Positions 36,554 through 48,162 of a stretch of DNA of 64,000 nucleotides are shown in pieces. A program made the position numbers and the translations under genes. Every line of letters starts with the position of its first letter. The first letter of the stretch is position 1. The DNA lies in the NCBI RefSeq assembly GCF_028453695.1, contig NC_135773.1:17484001-17548000 (forward strand). Reading direction: 5' to 3'. This stretch comes from Augochlora pura (Eukaryota > Arthropoda > Insecta > Hymenoptera > Halictidae). The notes beneath the pieces were generated by a model. It worked only from the letters and a program-made list of their open reading frames with translations, was not told the origin of the DNA and ran no database searches.

Positions 36554-37127
36554 GCGTCCGTCTAAATGTCGGCAGGGAATGAATTTTTTGTCTTTTCTAA
36601 GAAATGATTGCAACTAAGCAAGTTCTAATCCGCGGTAACTGCGAAGGAAATGATATGTGAAAGGGTTAATATCACACAGATTTACTAGGCTCTGTTCAGA
36701 ATTTGCATTACGAGTCCGAGACGATGCTGTAGGGAAAGTGATTAACCCTGCACCGGACAGTTAAAGGTACATAAAGGTTGCGTGGGGTGCGCGACACCCT
36801 AATTTAATACTAAACCTACCGCGCCTAAATGCGACCAACGTGTTCTGTTTTATAATAATGACAAGACTGAATTTGTTCAGACTTTCTGCCAATTCTATCG
36901 TCGTGTGTGCTTGGATTAAATTGTTAATCAATAAGTTATCAATATTTTATCAATCAATAAGTTATAAATATCTTATCAATCAATAAGTTATTAATAAGTT
37001 ATCAATCATTTTCTATGAAAAAATACTTTCTAATTTTAGAAATTGATTTCTAATTTTAGAAAGTGAGTAACTTACATATTTTAGATATTATATTTCTTTT
37101 ATTTATTTATATTTTATCCAAGTCATT
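36554..37127. other. No gene seen; fragments of other TTAA ends
   Basis: GTGAAAGGGTTAA at about 36657-36669 and TTAACCCTGCACCGG at about 36743 look like single TTAA-element ends. GGGTGCGCGACACCC near 36787 is a short hairpin, and TTTAATACTAAACCTACC at 36813 matches family G words. From 36915 on, TCAATAAGTTAT is repeated four times. Confidence 0.4.
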
Positions 37128-37235
37128 TAATCTGTCTTCGGATATCAAAAATGTGCTAAAACAAATGATTAAAAAAATAACAGTGCATTCTAGTCACTCT
37201 TAATTAACATGCTAAAAATGTGTAAAAGAGTTTAA
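37128..37235. repeat. Outlying copies of the 35.1-kb array module
   Basis: GATATCAAAAATGTGCTAAAACAAATG, then AACAGTGCATTCTAGTC and CATGCTAAAAATGTGTAAAAG repeat the module of the array at 35095-35560 in the same orientation, especially its first two units. Confidence 0.65.
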
Positions 37236-40076
37236 GTATACCGTCATATTATTGTTAACATATCGACATGATTAACCTTCGTACCGCAAACATTTTGAGC
37301 ATTTACGACCGTCACGGCCTAGATCCATTCAAATCATTACGATAAATTTTCAAGTTAATTCACCAAAATTAATTCTTCTATTCGTGTCAGCATTAACAAA
37401 TAAAAATTGCACACGACTGCCACAAAATTAGAATTTATATAGAATATTTCTAACTCTGAGTCTAAATAGACCCGGAACATTTCTTACAAATAGAACATTC
37501 GTAAGAAACATTTTCTTAAGCACAAACTACCGCATTCTATCAGTCTTTGCGCAAAATAAAAATTGTCTCGCAAAATATCGGAATATTTTCGCATTCGCAT
37601 AATCCCGACAGATTGAATGCTGTCCACGTCCTTCGATACTTCGAATCCAAGGTGTACCAAGGAATTCATAAACTCGTAATACTCTGATCTCGTCTCGTCT
37701 CTGCGAGCGCGTTTTCGAAAATTGCCGGAGCTCGGTGGCGATCGCAGCAGCCGTACTTCCGCGATGGAAGAGGCTAGCTCGGAGCGGGCAGCGCGTAAAA
37801 GAAGTTGCCATTCTCGTTCGCCAGTTTAGTCTCGGTCCATTCGATACTATAATGTCGTCATCGTCCGGTAATGACTGGGATCGCGGCCGGATGGGTCTCG
37901 CGTCGCTCTCGCGGATTGATAGTTTGTAGTCAGGAACGAACGAGGTGTTCTCGCCTGCTGCTCGATCCACGGCATGCTCTCTCACGGCCTCGACAACACT
38001 GTACGCTATTATACCGCGACACTTCGCCGCGTGTATCGTAATAGACACCCAGGCGGCGGCTGCCCGGTAATCTTCGGCCGTGTAATAACCGAGCCGGTCT
38101 CTGCCCTTTCGTGGACCACCGGCCGTAAAATCGTCGACGCGCGGCCTGTCACTTGGAAAAGCCACAACCGCTCATTGATACGCCGGATGGTTTCTCCTGA
38201 ATGCCGTCTTTACGGAGGAATTGTCAACCTCTCGACACGCGGAATTTACGCTCCTCGATGGATCTTTAAAGGTGACTGACTCTCGCGATCAGCCGGCGAG
38301 GTCGCGAGTCGTTCGCTGCGTCCCTTCTTCGAACAAGCTGCTTACTTATGACACTTATTCCGCCCGGTTACTCGTTAGTCGGCCTCTGTACTTTATTATG
38401 ACGATTGTTTGGTGATTGTTTTGTTATGGTGATCTGGCACCTGCTGCAATTATTAATTCGCTCATTCGAATCGGCAACCAGTTGATCAGTTTTCAGGAAT
38501 ATGGTGACAGGTTCACGAGAAATGTCCTTGAAAATTTTGTGAACCATCTTTGTTTTATTATTACATTATGCATGTTTACGTAAAATAAAAATTATTTTAT
38601 TTTTTTGGATATAAGATATTGATTTGTACGGATAAGATATTTGCAAATAGGGTAACGATGTTATTAAATTCTTCTGATGTATTCAGGATTTTATAGTTCA
38701 GCTACTCAATAGTACCATAAATGCATCAAATTCGCAGTCTATTTATTACACACAAATGACCGGGTATCTAATTTATACATCTAAACTATATATTTATCTA
38801 TAAACATCGAAACATCTTCTTTAGATTCGTGATTTCTTCTTTCGTGTTTATTTGATGCTATTTTTACTAATACTGAAGAAATAATCTATTTTGTAGATCG
38901 TTTTATTAGCTTTGAACAATGCTAATAATCAACGTTGAAACTTGTCCCACCTCGTTTTATGTTATCTTCTCAAAGATAAAATTTCAGAAACTATTTATTT
39001 ATTGTTTTACTTTATTTCTTTTCTACCATTGCGTCAATTTGATATGGAAGGACAGGTTATGCTGAATACAACAATAATACACTACTCAAGAAGATTACAG
39101 CATAGAATAATTGTGACAAAATTTGGTTAAATTTGAATCCCGATAACTCTTCGAAAGATTAACATGGGATAATGACCATTGTCTCGAACTAAAACTTGAA
39201 ATCTCTTGTTTAACATAATTTATCTCGATCTTAGGTTTCAAGTACCTTTACCATTGTAATCACTAGGTTTATCATACTAAAAATATCTAAAGTTTGACGA
39301 AATGCAGAAACTTTGCAAAATTTTGTTCGGAGATGCTATTTCCAGCGGAATAAAGATAGATCCTTGTTCTTTCATTATAAAAGACTAATTCAACTGCGAT
39401 TTTTTCACAAACTTATTGAACTTGAAGTGTTAATAATTCGAGTAAAGGTTGCGTTAAAGCGCTTCAACTTTGCAAAAAAGATCGCCGCCACGATTCCTTT
39501 TTAGTAAATTAAAGAGAAAGAATCGATCTTTATTTCACTGCAAATCGCATCCTCACAAAAAATTTACCCAAGTCCGTACATTTCGTCAAATTTGAAAATT
39601 TTCAACACGACGAATATGGTTCCATATTTAAATGAATCCGTTAAACTTCTGTATGCAATTTCTTAATATTTCTTAACCTGTTCATTAAAATATCTGATAC
39701 TTATTCACGTATTGCGTTCAAATGTTTGCCACCTGTTCATTTATTATATTGATATATGCATTATATGTAAAATATGTATTACATGTATATAATGTATTTA
39801 CATTACTTAACAGAGTTGTACATGTCGTGTCTACATATGTACTTAACGTACCCATTGATTAAAAATGTTTCGACTAATTATTCAGTAAACAGATAAATTA
39901 TTCAGTAAACAGTTTCCTTAAACTACAATACTAAATGTTGATAAAAGATTAGACTATCCAAGAAAAAAAGGAAATCATTGAAATTTCTTAAGGTAACTGT
40001 CTATTACTCATGCAAAAATTAATTAATCTCTGCTTTTCCTTTAAAAAATTACTTCGATACTTAGGTGAAAAATTAA
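37236..40076. other. No gene seen
   Basis: TTAACCTTCGTACCGCAAAC at about 37272 may be a one-ended TTAA-element remnant of family C. 37680-38400 is CpG-rich with a 212-codon minus-strand frame (37527-38165) that lacks any motif and overlaps plus-strand frames. 38500-40070 is AT-rich unique DNA. Confidence 0.45.
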
Positions 40077-40675
40077 TTAACCCTTTCGTTACGGCGAATC
40101 AGTCCGCCGTTGCGCCATTCCCGAACGGGTCCCGCCGAAGGTGTGCACATTGCTATCGAAATCAATTCTCCATCTATCCAAGTTGCACGCCAGTTGCAAT
40201 TCTCTTGATGCCATTTTGTGAAGGACACAACCTAAACACTTTATTGAAATGATAGTAACTTATAATACGTATAAGAAATGAGGATATTTTTAGACAGCGA
40301 GTGGACGTACCAATACAAAACTTCACTGAAATTCTTTATCCTAAACTTAGTCCTTTCGATTTTCTATCCCTTTATGACATGTAATACAGTAGTAATCGAA
40401 AAATGCAGGTGTAACTAATTTGAGTGGTGTGTCGTTTATTTGTTTCGTCAAAAGATTGACGCATCAGTCGCAAGAGGCGGTGCTATCCAAAAATTAGGCC
40501 GTGATTTTACCGGTATATCGGATATATTCGGCGGTCGGCTCCGCGAGTTTTCATATGGATGACGGAAAATCCGTCGTTTGGCTCCGTGAGATTCCATGCG
40601 GATGACGGATATATCCGTCGTTTGGCTCCGTGAGATTCCATGCGGATGACGGATATATCCGTCAAAAGGGTTTAA
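40077..40675. mobile_element. TTAA element, family C, with 44-bp tandem units
   Basis: 599 bp. Left end TTAACCCTTTCGTTACGGCG; right end on the other strand TTAAACCCTTTTGACGG. The right end is built of three 44-base units starting at 40535, 40579 and 40623 (GGCTCCGTGAGATTCCATGC then GGATGACGGATATATCCGTC). The second and third units each hold a perfect 16-base palindrome, GACGGATATATCCGTC (40604-40619 and 40648-40663). The first has a decayed form. The TTAA ends and palindrome style match the element at 329-670. The interior has no transposase frame. Confidence 0.72.
40535..40664. repeat. Three 44-bp tandem units inside the TTAA element
   Basis: Units 2 and 3 are almost identical; unit 1 is diverged (TTTTCATATGGATGACGGAAAATCC region). 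Each carries the palindromic CCGTC/GACGG core. Confidence 0.95.
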
Positions 40676-42369
40676 TTTAGAAATTATGATTTTTGTACCG
40701 AATACCCATAAGATCGAATTCGTGCGCCGTGGTTTTCCCGAACGGAAGCGTAGGTGTACGCCAAGGATCAGAAGCGGCCAGCTTTCCTCGTAAAGCTGTG
40801 GTCGGGAAACGTATTCCGCCGCAAACGGCGTTCTTTTTCGGCGCGAGTGCACGACACGTGCGATACATCGGGCTGCTCACGGATCTCCGCGGGTACAGTT
40901 ATGCTTAACGCCGGCTGGCAAAACATAGTGCCGCGAGTCACGCAGCATCTCGCCGCTGTCAGCCGCGGGAGACTTACTCCGGTAATTAACCGGTAATGAG
41001 CTATGGTCGGGCACGGGCCGTGTCGAGTGGATAAATAAAGTCTTGCCGGACGATATCGGGCCACCGCCGATCCACCGCGGTCTAATGGAATATAAATCTC
41101 GGTCTGCGGGGGTGGACTCGTCCCTTTCGTCCATGCGAGATAGAAATGTCCCGCGATCGAGACACTCGTCGACGCAGCTGGCCGGCCTGTTTAACACCGA
41201 ACCTGCCTCGCTCAAATGGCCAGTTACGCATTTTGCCATTGGAAAAATTGTGGGAACATTTTGACGAGACATGATCAAATAAAACACATTGCTATAGCAA
41301 CTGTAATAAGAAAACCTGTACAAAATCCAAATAAATTGAATCTTCTTACTTGTAAGGAGTGACGTACACCAGACAATTTACTATTTGGTAGGTTAAACGT
41401 TAACACTTTCTCGGGTCAATTTGACAGAAAATTTAATTTTTTAACGCTATCGATTGATCTCACGTTTTACATTTCCTAATTGTGATAATTATGTAGATCC
41501 ATTCTTAAGGTACGATTGAATCAATTTCTTTACTCGAACATACATTACGATAGAACTGGCGAGAGGTTTAAATAAACAAAGTCTTTTTATCATTACAAAA
41601 TAACACACGTTACTCCGCTTACAACAAAGTAAAGACCGAGGTCTGTTTCTAGGTCAGAAGGTTGAAAGAAAAATAACCATTAATGTTATCACAAAATTTC
41701 GAAATAAAAAGAAGAAAATATTATGGAGCTCAAAGAGTTAACTTTCTTCGATCCAATGTTGAAAATCGATTTCAGCGAAGACTCTTTTCTGAAAATGATC
41801 GAACCACAATGCTTCCGGTTGACCTATACTTTTCAATGGTCCAACGAACGCGGCCCGTTAATTGCCGAACGTTACGGTTATCCAGAATGCTTGTAGTTCG
41901 TGGCGCAAAGTAGCTAACTAGATCTTCCTCATCGGAACAGCATCCTGGTCTGATAAGGGTTTCGTTAGATAGCGTGTCGATCCGTGTTATCAGGCCCGGG
42001 TTGCCGTTTACCGTTGTCAAAGCCGACTACACCGGCCAATACTGTAGTCGTACAAGACGACCGGTGCCATTCCGAGATAATCCACGCGTTGGTGGTCCGG
42101 GTTCCGAACGCGGAAACGATTCCTTCGACGTCGCATGAGTGTCGTTCCCCACGGGCACCGATGTCATTCGCGATAACGAGGAAACACCTCGGGAACCGCC
42201 ATTTCCACGTCGATCGAAAATCGGTGTCAATTACCCAGAAACTGTATATATCGTTCTATGATAAGTCATGCGATATTCGTATACCGATCGACGTGCGTTT
42301 TACGATGCATCGGAAATTCATTTATTATCACCTGTGGTTCTTTATGCATTTCTGGCATTTTCATGTTTG
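40676..42369. other. No gene seen
   Basis: CpG-rich 40720-41200 and 41820-42220, with opposing short frames. The 148-codon minus-strand frame at 40877-41323 has no domain. Confidence 0.45.
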
Positions 42370-42599
42370 TTAACCCCTCCAGTGATACTGTCACGTATGT
42401 GTACGCTTAGTTTTCTCATAATTATGATTATTCTAAGTGAAAAGAAAATGAGAATCGGTAAGAATCACTGTTCGCTACAGAATCCCTCAGCAATGCCGAG
42501 AAAACGTCATCGAATGAAATGAAATGGATGATAAATAAAAAAAGAAACAATTCAATAGATTGTTCCTTACTATAAAAATTCATTCCTGAAGTAGGTTAA
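42370..42599 (+). mobile_element. TTAA MITE, family B, copy 3
   Basis: 230 bp. Left end TTAACCCCTCCAGTG; right end CCTGAAGTAGGTTAA. Matches 16932-17157 along its whole length in the same orientation and 18217-18443 in reverse. Its right terminus is the best preserved and shows the inverted repeat TTAACCTACTTCAGG. Confidence 0.87.
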
Positions 42600-42619
42600 A
42601 TACGGCAGAATTTTTCCGC

Positions 42620-42700
42620 TTATCAATCCCTTGCAGTACTTTATCGAATCAGACTCGTGATGTAGATTTCTATTAATATCTTGTTAAGTATGATTATTAT
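42620..42700. mobile_element. Family D element end (remnant)
   Basis: AATCCCTTGCAGTACTTTAT followed by CGAATCAGACTCGTGATGTAGATTT matches the terminus of family D (43341-43591, read from its right end: CCGTTGCACTATAATAACG, AGTCAGACTCGTGATACAG). No clear opposite end found; a hairpin TTGTCATTG / CAATGACAA lies at 42899-42930. Confidence 0.5.
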
Positions 42701-43081
42701 CTTGTTGTCACCCCGCGTATCTTGCTGAAGATTTTTCTGCTTCCCTGTCCAAAAAGAAAAAAAAATTATCTTGTTGTTTTAAGTCGGAATAGAAGTCTGT
42801 CCCCTTGCAATCAATATTTAATCATTTTAATAAATGTAGACATATAATAAATAGATATTTCCTTGTTCTCCTGACAAATTATTACAATCGAAAAGGTGCT
42901 TGTCATTGTAACTATGAAGACAATGACAAAGGGTTATAAAGCTCACTAAAGACAGCCATTCATGCATATCTAATAATTGAGAATAATGCACCAAAGTGCA
43001 CAACTTTTTAATGAGAACGTCAATATTTATATTATTTTGGAATGCAATGACTTCTAATGTAGCAAAGATTTGTCCTATACA

Positions 43082-43111
43082 TAATGTAATGTAATGTAAT
43101 GTAATGTAATA
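43082..43111. repeat. (GTAAT)n microsatellite
   Basis: Five to six pure copies of GTAAT. Confidence 0.95.
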
Positions 43112-43340
43112 TATGTTATGCTATAATATTGTTACAGCGATTGTTCATATGGAGTCGCCGTAATGAAGAATTACTTCTCGGTAAATAACCCTTAAGGAAA
43201 TATAAGAAGTCTGTCGAGCTAGTTAGCCAACTCATCGATCGAACCGTTGCGTACTGATATAGTTAATAATTGTTAAAAATTGTGTTTATTGTATTAAATC
43301 AACGTGATGCCGCGGCGTCCGCACAAAACTCGCAACAATA

Positions 43341-43591
43341 TTAACACCTTGCACTATGATTCATTTCACGCTTCGTTGATTAGCATTTACTTATCCTTGA
43401 CACTCCCATTAAAAGGGCCGGACAATTTTTCTTTCTCTTATTGTCCTTATGTACTTTTGTTTCTAGACTTTGATAACAGAAGAACTTATTTTTATTCAGA
43501 TATAGAAGATATTAATAATATTCATATTTAGTACATTTTGCATGAAATCTGTATCACGAGTCTGACTCGTTATTATAGTGCAACGGTTTAA
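43341..43591. mobile_element. TTAA MITE, family D
   Basis: 251 bp. Left end TTAACACCTTGCACTATGAT; right end on the other strand TTAAACCGTTGCACTATAAT. Inside the right end is ACGAGTCTGACTCGT, a 7+1+7 perfect inverted motif. Family relatives lie at 54513 and 48145 (the latter split by a LINE). A short plus-strand frame within it is not coding. Confidence 0.82.
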
Positions 43592-46250
43592 TCATCTATG
43601 TATACGTATTAATTAATAATAATAAGGTCTCTGAGATAACCAATAACAATATTGATAGCGGCTAGCAGCACTATCAACCTAGATATAGCAGAAATATCAA
43701 ATAGCTTGCAAGTTGTGCGCTGATAGGTATTTAAGACAATAATTCGGCTTGTAGAGTGTTGAGAATAATATGAGCGACGTAATGAACTCAAGTAGTGGTA
43801 TAAATAATCTAATCTTATTTTGACAAAACATCAATATATATCTGTTTACAAAAAGGATTTGGACAAAAAGAGAAGAACTAAAATTCGACTAAAATAGTAT
43901 ATTAGCAAACGTTGATCACAAGTTATATTCGTTCGTTAATTGTCAATATATTAATAATAAAAAATATAACATATTAATATAAATAAGGCATTCGAAGGGT
44001 TAAAAGCGCGATGCGCGCGTGTCGCGCCCATTTTGTCGATGGAAAATAGCAGGCCCGATCGAAAGCAACCGACGGTCGAAGCACAAGCTGCGCGTTAACG
44101 TCGAACGGACAGATTCCAGGCTGCTAACGACGAAACGTTCGAGAATGATTAATCCGAATGGACGACGTTTAATAAACGATCCCGGCCGCAAGGCACACAG
44201 GCTCGGGTTTTCCTCGAACGTCCAAACTAATTCACTGCCGGCCCGTGCTATATTACGACATTACTTTGTACCGTAATACAAGCCGATGTTGCCCGATTAA
44301 CATCCGAGATTACAGGCAGGCTCCTTACGCCAATGAATGTACTTAGGCGGTGAGAAACGATCGGGGCTGGCGAAGATAACGGCGACAACGCTTGGCGACG
44401 AGCAAGACTACGATTACCAGGCTCCTTTGTCCCCGAGCACGATCCGCACCGGCACCGGCCGTGTTTCCTCGCGACTTTAATAACGTTCGACACTCGAGCC
44501 GATCGCTTATCTCCTCGCTCGAACATTTATCCGCCGATTTATAAATTAGAAATGAGTCTGCCGCGCGGAAAGCACTCGCACGGGGTGGAGCTCGTTCCAT
44601 TCAATCTTAACCGATTAGCTGTTGCAATTGCTCTGAGGAGCGTTCAAGTTATTGCAGTTACAATGTACGTTTCAGTTTCTTCGGATTCTGTTTAAATGAA
44701 ACACTTTTGTAGATTATATCATTTGGAAAACAATTTCAAGGTATATCTTTCTTCATCGGTTAGATGTTTTTGACGAGTGTTCTTCCCACGAACAAGTGGA
44801 GACATTTTGTGTTATGACTCGTCAAATACGCCTAACTGCTTATAATTTGGCACAATTTGGACAACTTCTTTAACATTTTCTTTATGTGCTTCTAAAGATG
44901 AAAAAGATTCTGATCGTCCAATCGCTTTATGGAGAATAAAATTACTATGCATAAATTGCTAAGAGGTGGAGAGTAATACAGATTATTGTTTCCTTTCCAT
45001 AATTTTTAATTACAAGAAAATAACTCGACATTCTTAAAATTACTTACCAATTTGGTTGCTGAGACAGTAGATGATTATTTATAAAAATTGTACACGGAGA
45101 TTTACAGTTTAATAGTTACGTGTAGTTAGAGCAACATTACTTTCACCGCGGACGTTGCTTTAATTAGCTGTGCTCATTAAGAAATCGATGGACTCGGAAT
45201 AATATGGGAAGAAATCGGCGGCGAGATGTTGCAAATCCGCTGAAAATTCCAAGGACACTTAATCGAATGTTCAGAAGTGTTCGAAAGCGATTTCCAAGGA
45301 CTTACGAGCGAGGGATTGAGGAAACAGTCGATTATCCGAAGCTCGATTCGAGTTTGAAGTCTATCTCATTATCCGAGAGAAAATGAGTTCTACGCTAATA
45401 CCTCCTCGACGGCCGGAAAGAAATTGATCGACGATCAAAAAACGTTCTACATCTCATCGCGGGTTATTACTCGTTATCCCGATAAAAGGATCGCTGTTCT
45501 ACCCGATACGGCGTTGTTCCTTGATTTTCCGGAGGGTCCGCGGAAGCGGAAGGATCAACTCGATCGAGGCCTATTTCGAAATTACTTTGGAATTCGCCAA
45601 TTTGTCGAAGGAGACGATCGAAAAACGGGAGAGGTAAAAGGAAGTCTCGAAAACCCGGCAAATTGAAACGTCTGTAAAAGCCTTGGAAAATTATTCTCGC
45701 GAATCGGTCTATGATCGACTTAAAGATTAAAGCTTCCTCTTTATAATGAGCCCTCGGACCTTGGTCTACGATTTTTGTTCATGGTTTTATTCGACTTTCA
45801 ATGATACGTCTAACATCGACTTGCCATGACCAAATTTATCCGCCATTTTTGTTTCACGAAACTGTTAAAAAAATAGTGGATCAGGTTTTGAGGTGTCGTA
45901 CTAAAGGGGACACTTTAGCCATCAAATCTGTAATTGTTACAATTCTGGAAGAAAGTTTTCATGTTTCCGTAAACGTTCGAATATCGAAATGCAGATTGCT
46001 AAATTAATCAGCTAAAAATGACTCGTATTCGAAGGGGCTCGTGTGTATGAACAGTCGCGTTTATGATCGAATATTGTCTTGTTAGTGGTATTTGTGGCAT
46101 CGTTGTTCTTTTGAGCAAACGAAAGAGGCGTGGTAGCATATATCGTAGATTAGGCGAGCAGCTCTGACTGAGGAGCCGATGGTTCATTGATAAGATTGTC
46201 AGTGGAGCCGATTGCCGATCAATTAAGGAAATCGCTGGCCGCGCATGCAG
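43592..46250. other. No gene seen
   Basis: AT-rich 43600-43990 and 44640-45170; CpG-rich 44000-44600 and 45200-45700. Only short opposing frames, none recognisable. Confidence 0.45.
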
Positions 46251-46261
46251 AAACCCACGAC

Positions 46262-46318
46262 GAGTTCTTCTCTCTCCCGGCTTCTCTCTGTCTTTCTCGT
46301 TCTCTCCTCTCTCGCAGA
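46262..46318. repeat. CT-rich microsatellite
   Basis: Interrupted TCTCTC/TTCTCT run. Confidence 0.8.
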
Positions 46319-46789
46319 ATTCGCCTCGCTCGCGGCCCTCCTCGCCTCATATTTATAGTCTCTGTCCGTGGTCCCGACTATAACCGTCAGTTTGTTTGTT
46401 ATAAAACAAGCCGCTGGCTTTCGCACATTGTCCGCCGTGAGATAATCGGGCCCGGCCCTGGGTCCCCGCCGCCCTGTTATTAATGCGTAATTGAATGTTG
46501 CGATTCATTACCCGGACGTTATATTTCAAGTCGACTGACTCCGTGGACGACGCAACGCGACGCGAATCAACGCTTCTCTTCGTTAGCAGCATGGCTTTGC
46601 TCTGCTCTTTGATTAATCCTGCATTGTTTTACTCATCCGGATGGTCCGAGTTGTCTATGACACTTTATTAACCTCTTGCTGTACCATTTCCGTCGATTAC
46701 AATGATCAGTACTTTTATAAATGTAAAAATTACTTAGAAAATAAAACGAAATATTTAGTCCCCGCCTAAATTCACTGTTCATGTTGTTA

Positions 46790-46970
46790 TATATTTATGT
46801 TCTTCTGTTTATATTTTTTTATGTTCATGTTCTCATGTTTATGTTGGCGTGTTAACATTTTTATGTTTATGTTTTTATATTAATGTTTCTCTCTTTATGC
46901 TTTATGTTATCACGTTTATATTTTTTACGTTTATGTTGCTCTGCTTATTTTTATGTTTACATTGACTTTT

Positions 46971-47008
<38 letters not shown>
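46790..47008. repeat. TTTATGTT-rich array ending in (AT)n
   Basis: About fifteen TTTATGTT/TTCATGTT words over 180 bp lead directly into a pure AT run at 46973-47006. Confidence 0.85.
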
Positions 47009-47009
<1 letters not shown>

Positions 47010-47884
47010 TTCTATATATTTATTTAAACGTTTTGAATACATTGCAAAGGTGACAAGTGAGAAAAGAGAAACGCCGTTGTCGCTGTCACCAATTAGAAAG
47101 GACAGCGTACATAATTTATTTCACTGTACAATTTAGTGAATTTTCTATCGTGCTTAAGATAGTGTTAGAAATGTGCTTTCTTTAGGGTAAAATTCGAACG
47201 AAATAATTAGGGAGTAGGGCACGCGTAAAGCGCTCGCGTAAATTGAAAGGCGGACGATTGATTCGGGAGCAATCTCTAGCACAGTGCGCGGTGCTTTCCA
47301 CGCTTTAGGAAGTTCTCCTTCTTTCGAGCTCGCAAGGAAAAAAGCTAGCAGGCCGGCGTGCGTTCAGCGCATTCCTTTCGTTCGTTCGAGATGAGCTACG
47401 AAAGGGAAAGCCGGATGGGTCTGACTGCGGAAGAGGATGCGAACAGCAGCTGAAAAAGAACGTCGCTGCGTTTTATGAAAGAGAAAACGAAATGTCTGTT
47501 GCAGAGAGTCGTAATATTCGAAAGTCTCCGATTTCGTAATCTTTATTTTATTAAATTCTTTATTCTATTTTTATTATTAATTTTACTCGTAAGCACGACC
47601 TATGGCACACTTATGATTAAACTGCGGATCTTTATGCGAATTCAAACTGTACATTGATTGCAATCAGGAGGAAATGCATAGATATTTATTTGTTTTGTAT
47701 AACATTACTAAGTAATAAAAAATATAATCTAATTGCTGAATTCTTCTAATGAAGTCACCGTTTGGTGTTTCAATTACTCAGTTCTGTTACAGATGCATGA
47801 AATCCACGGTCTGTTCATGGCAATAGGATACGAATCTTCTTAATATCTTGCGAACTTTCTAAAATGCAGTCTTTAATGATGATG
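47009..47884. other. No gene seen
   Basis: Unique DNA with one CpG-richer patch at 47200-47460. Confidence 0.4.
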
Positions 47885-48162
47885 AAAATTTCGAAATCAC
47901 TTCGGAATTGGCTGAAAAGGCAATATATTTATAATGCTGTAAAGTAAGAAATACATGGTACTACTTTAAAAAGCCAAGATGACCTGTACTTTCCACCGAA
48001 TAAAAGAATTTGCTGAGATTTTTATTATTGCACTTTGTTCTCTTCGCAGTACTTTTCAACATTTTTTTTCTCAAATTAATATAAATGCTTCAGAAATTAG
48101 GATAAATACCTTATTATACCATGCTGTGTAACTTTTTATATCCTTTAATCCCTTGCAATATA

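Noticed and set aside
35808..36582. 173- and 195-codon plus-strand frames
   Set aside because: Held open by the CT microsatellite and running into a MITE; not coding.
37527..38165. 212-codon minus-strand open frame
   Set aside because: Arg/Ser/Ala-rich translation without any motif, and opposing open frames on the plus strand.
40535..40664. Regular 44-bp units considered as a CRISPR-like array
   Set aside because: Units are contiguous tandem copies with no variable spacers, inside a TTAA element of eukaryotic type.
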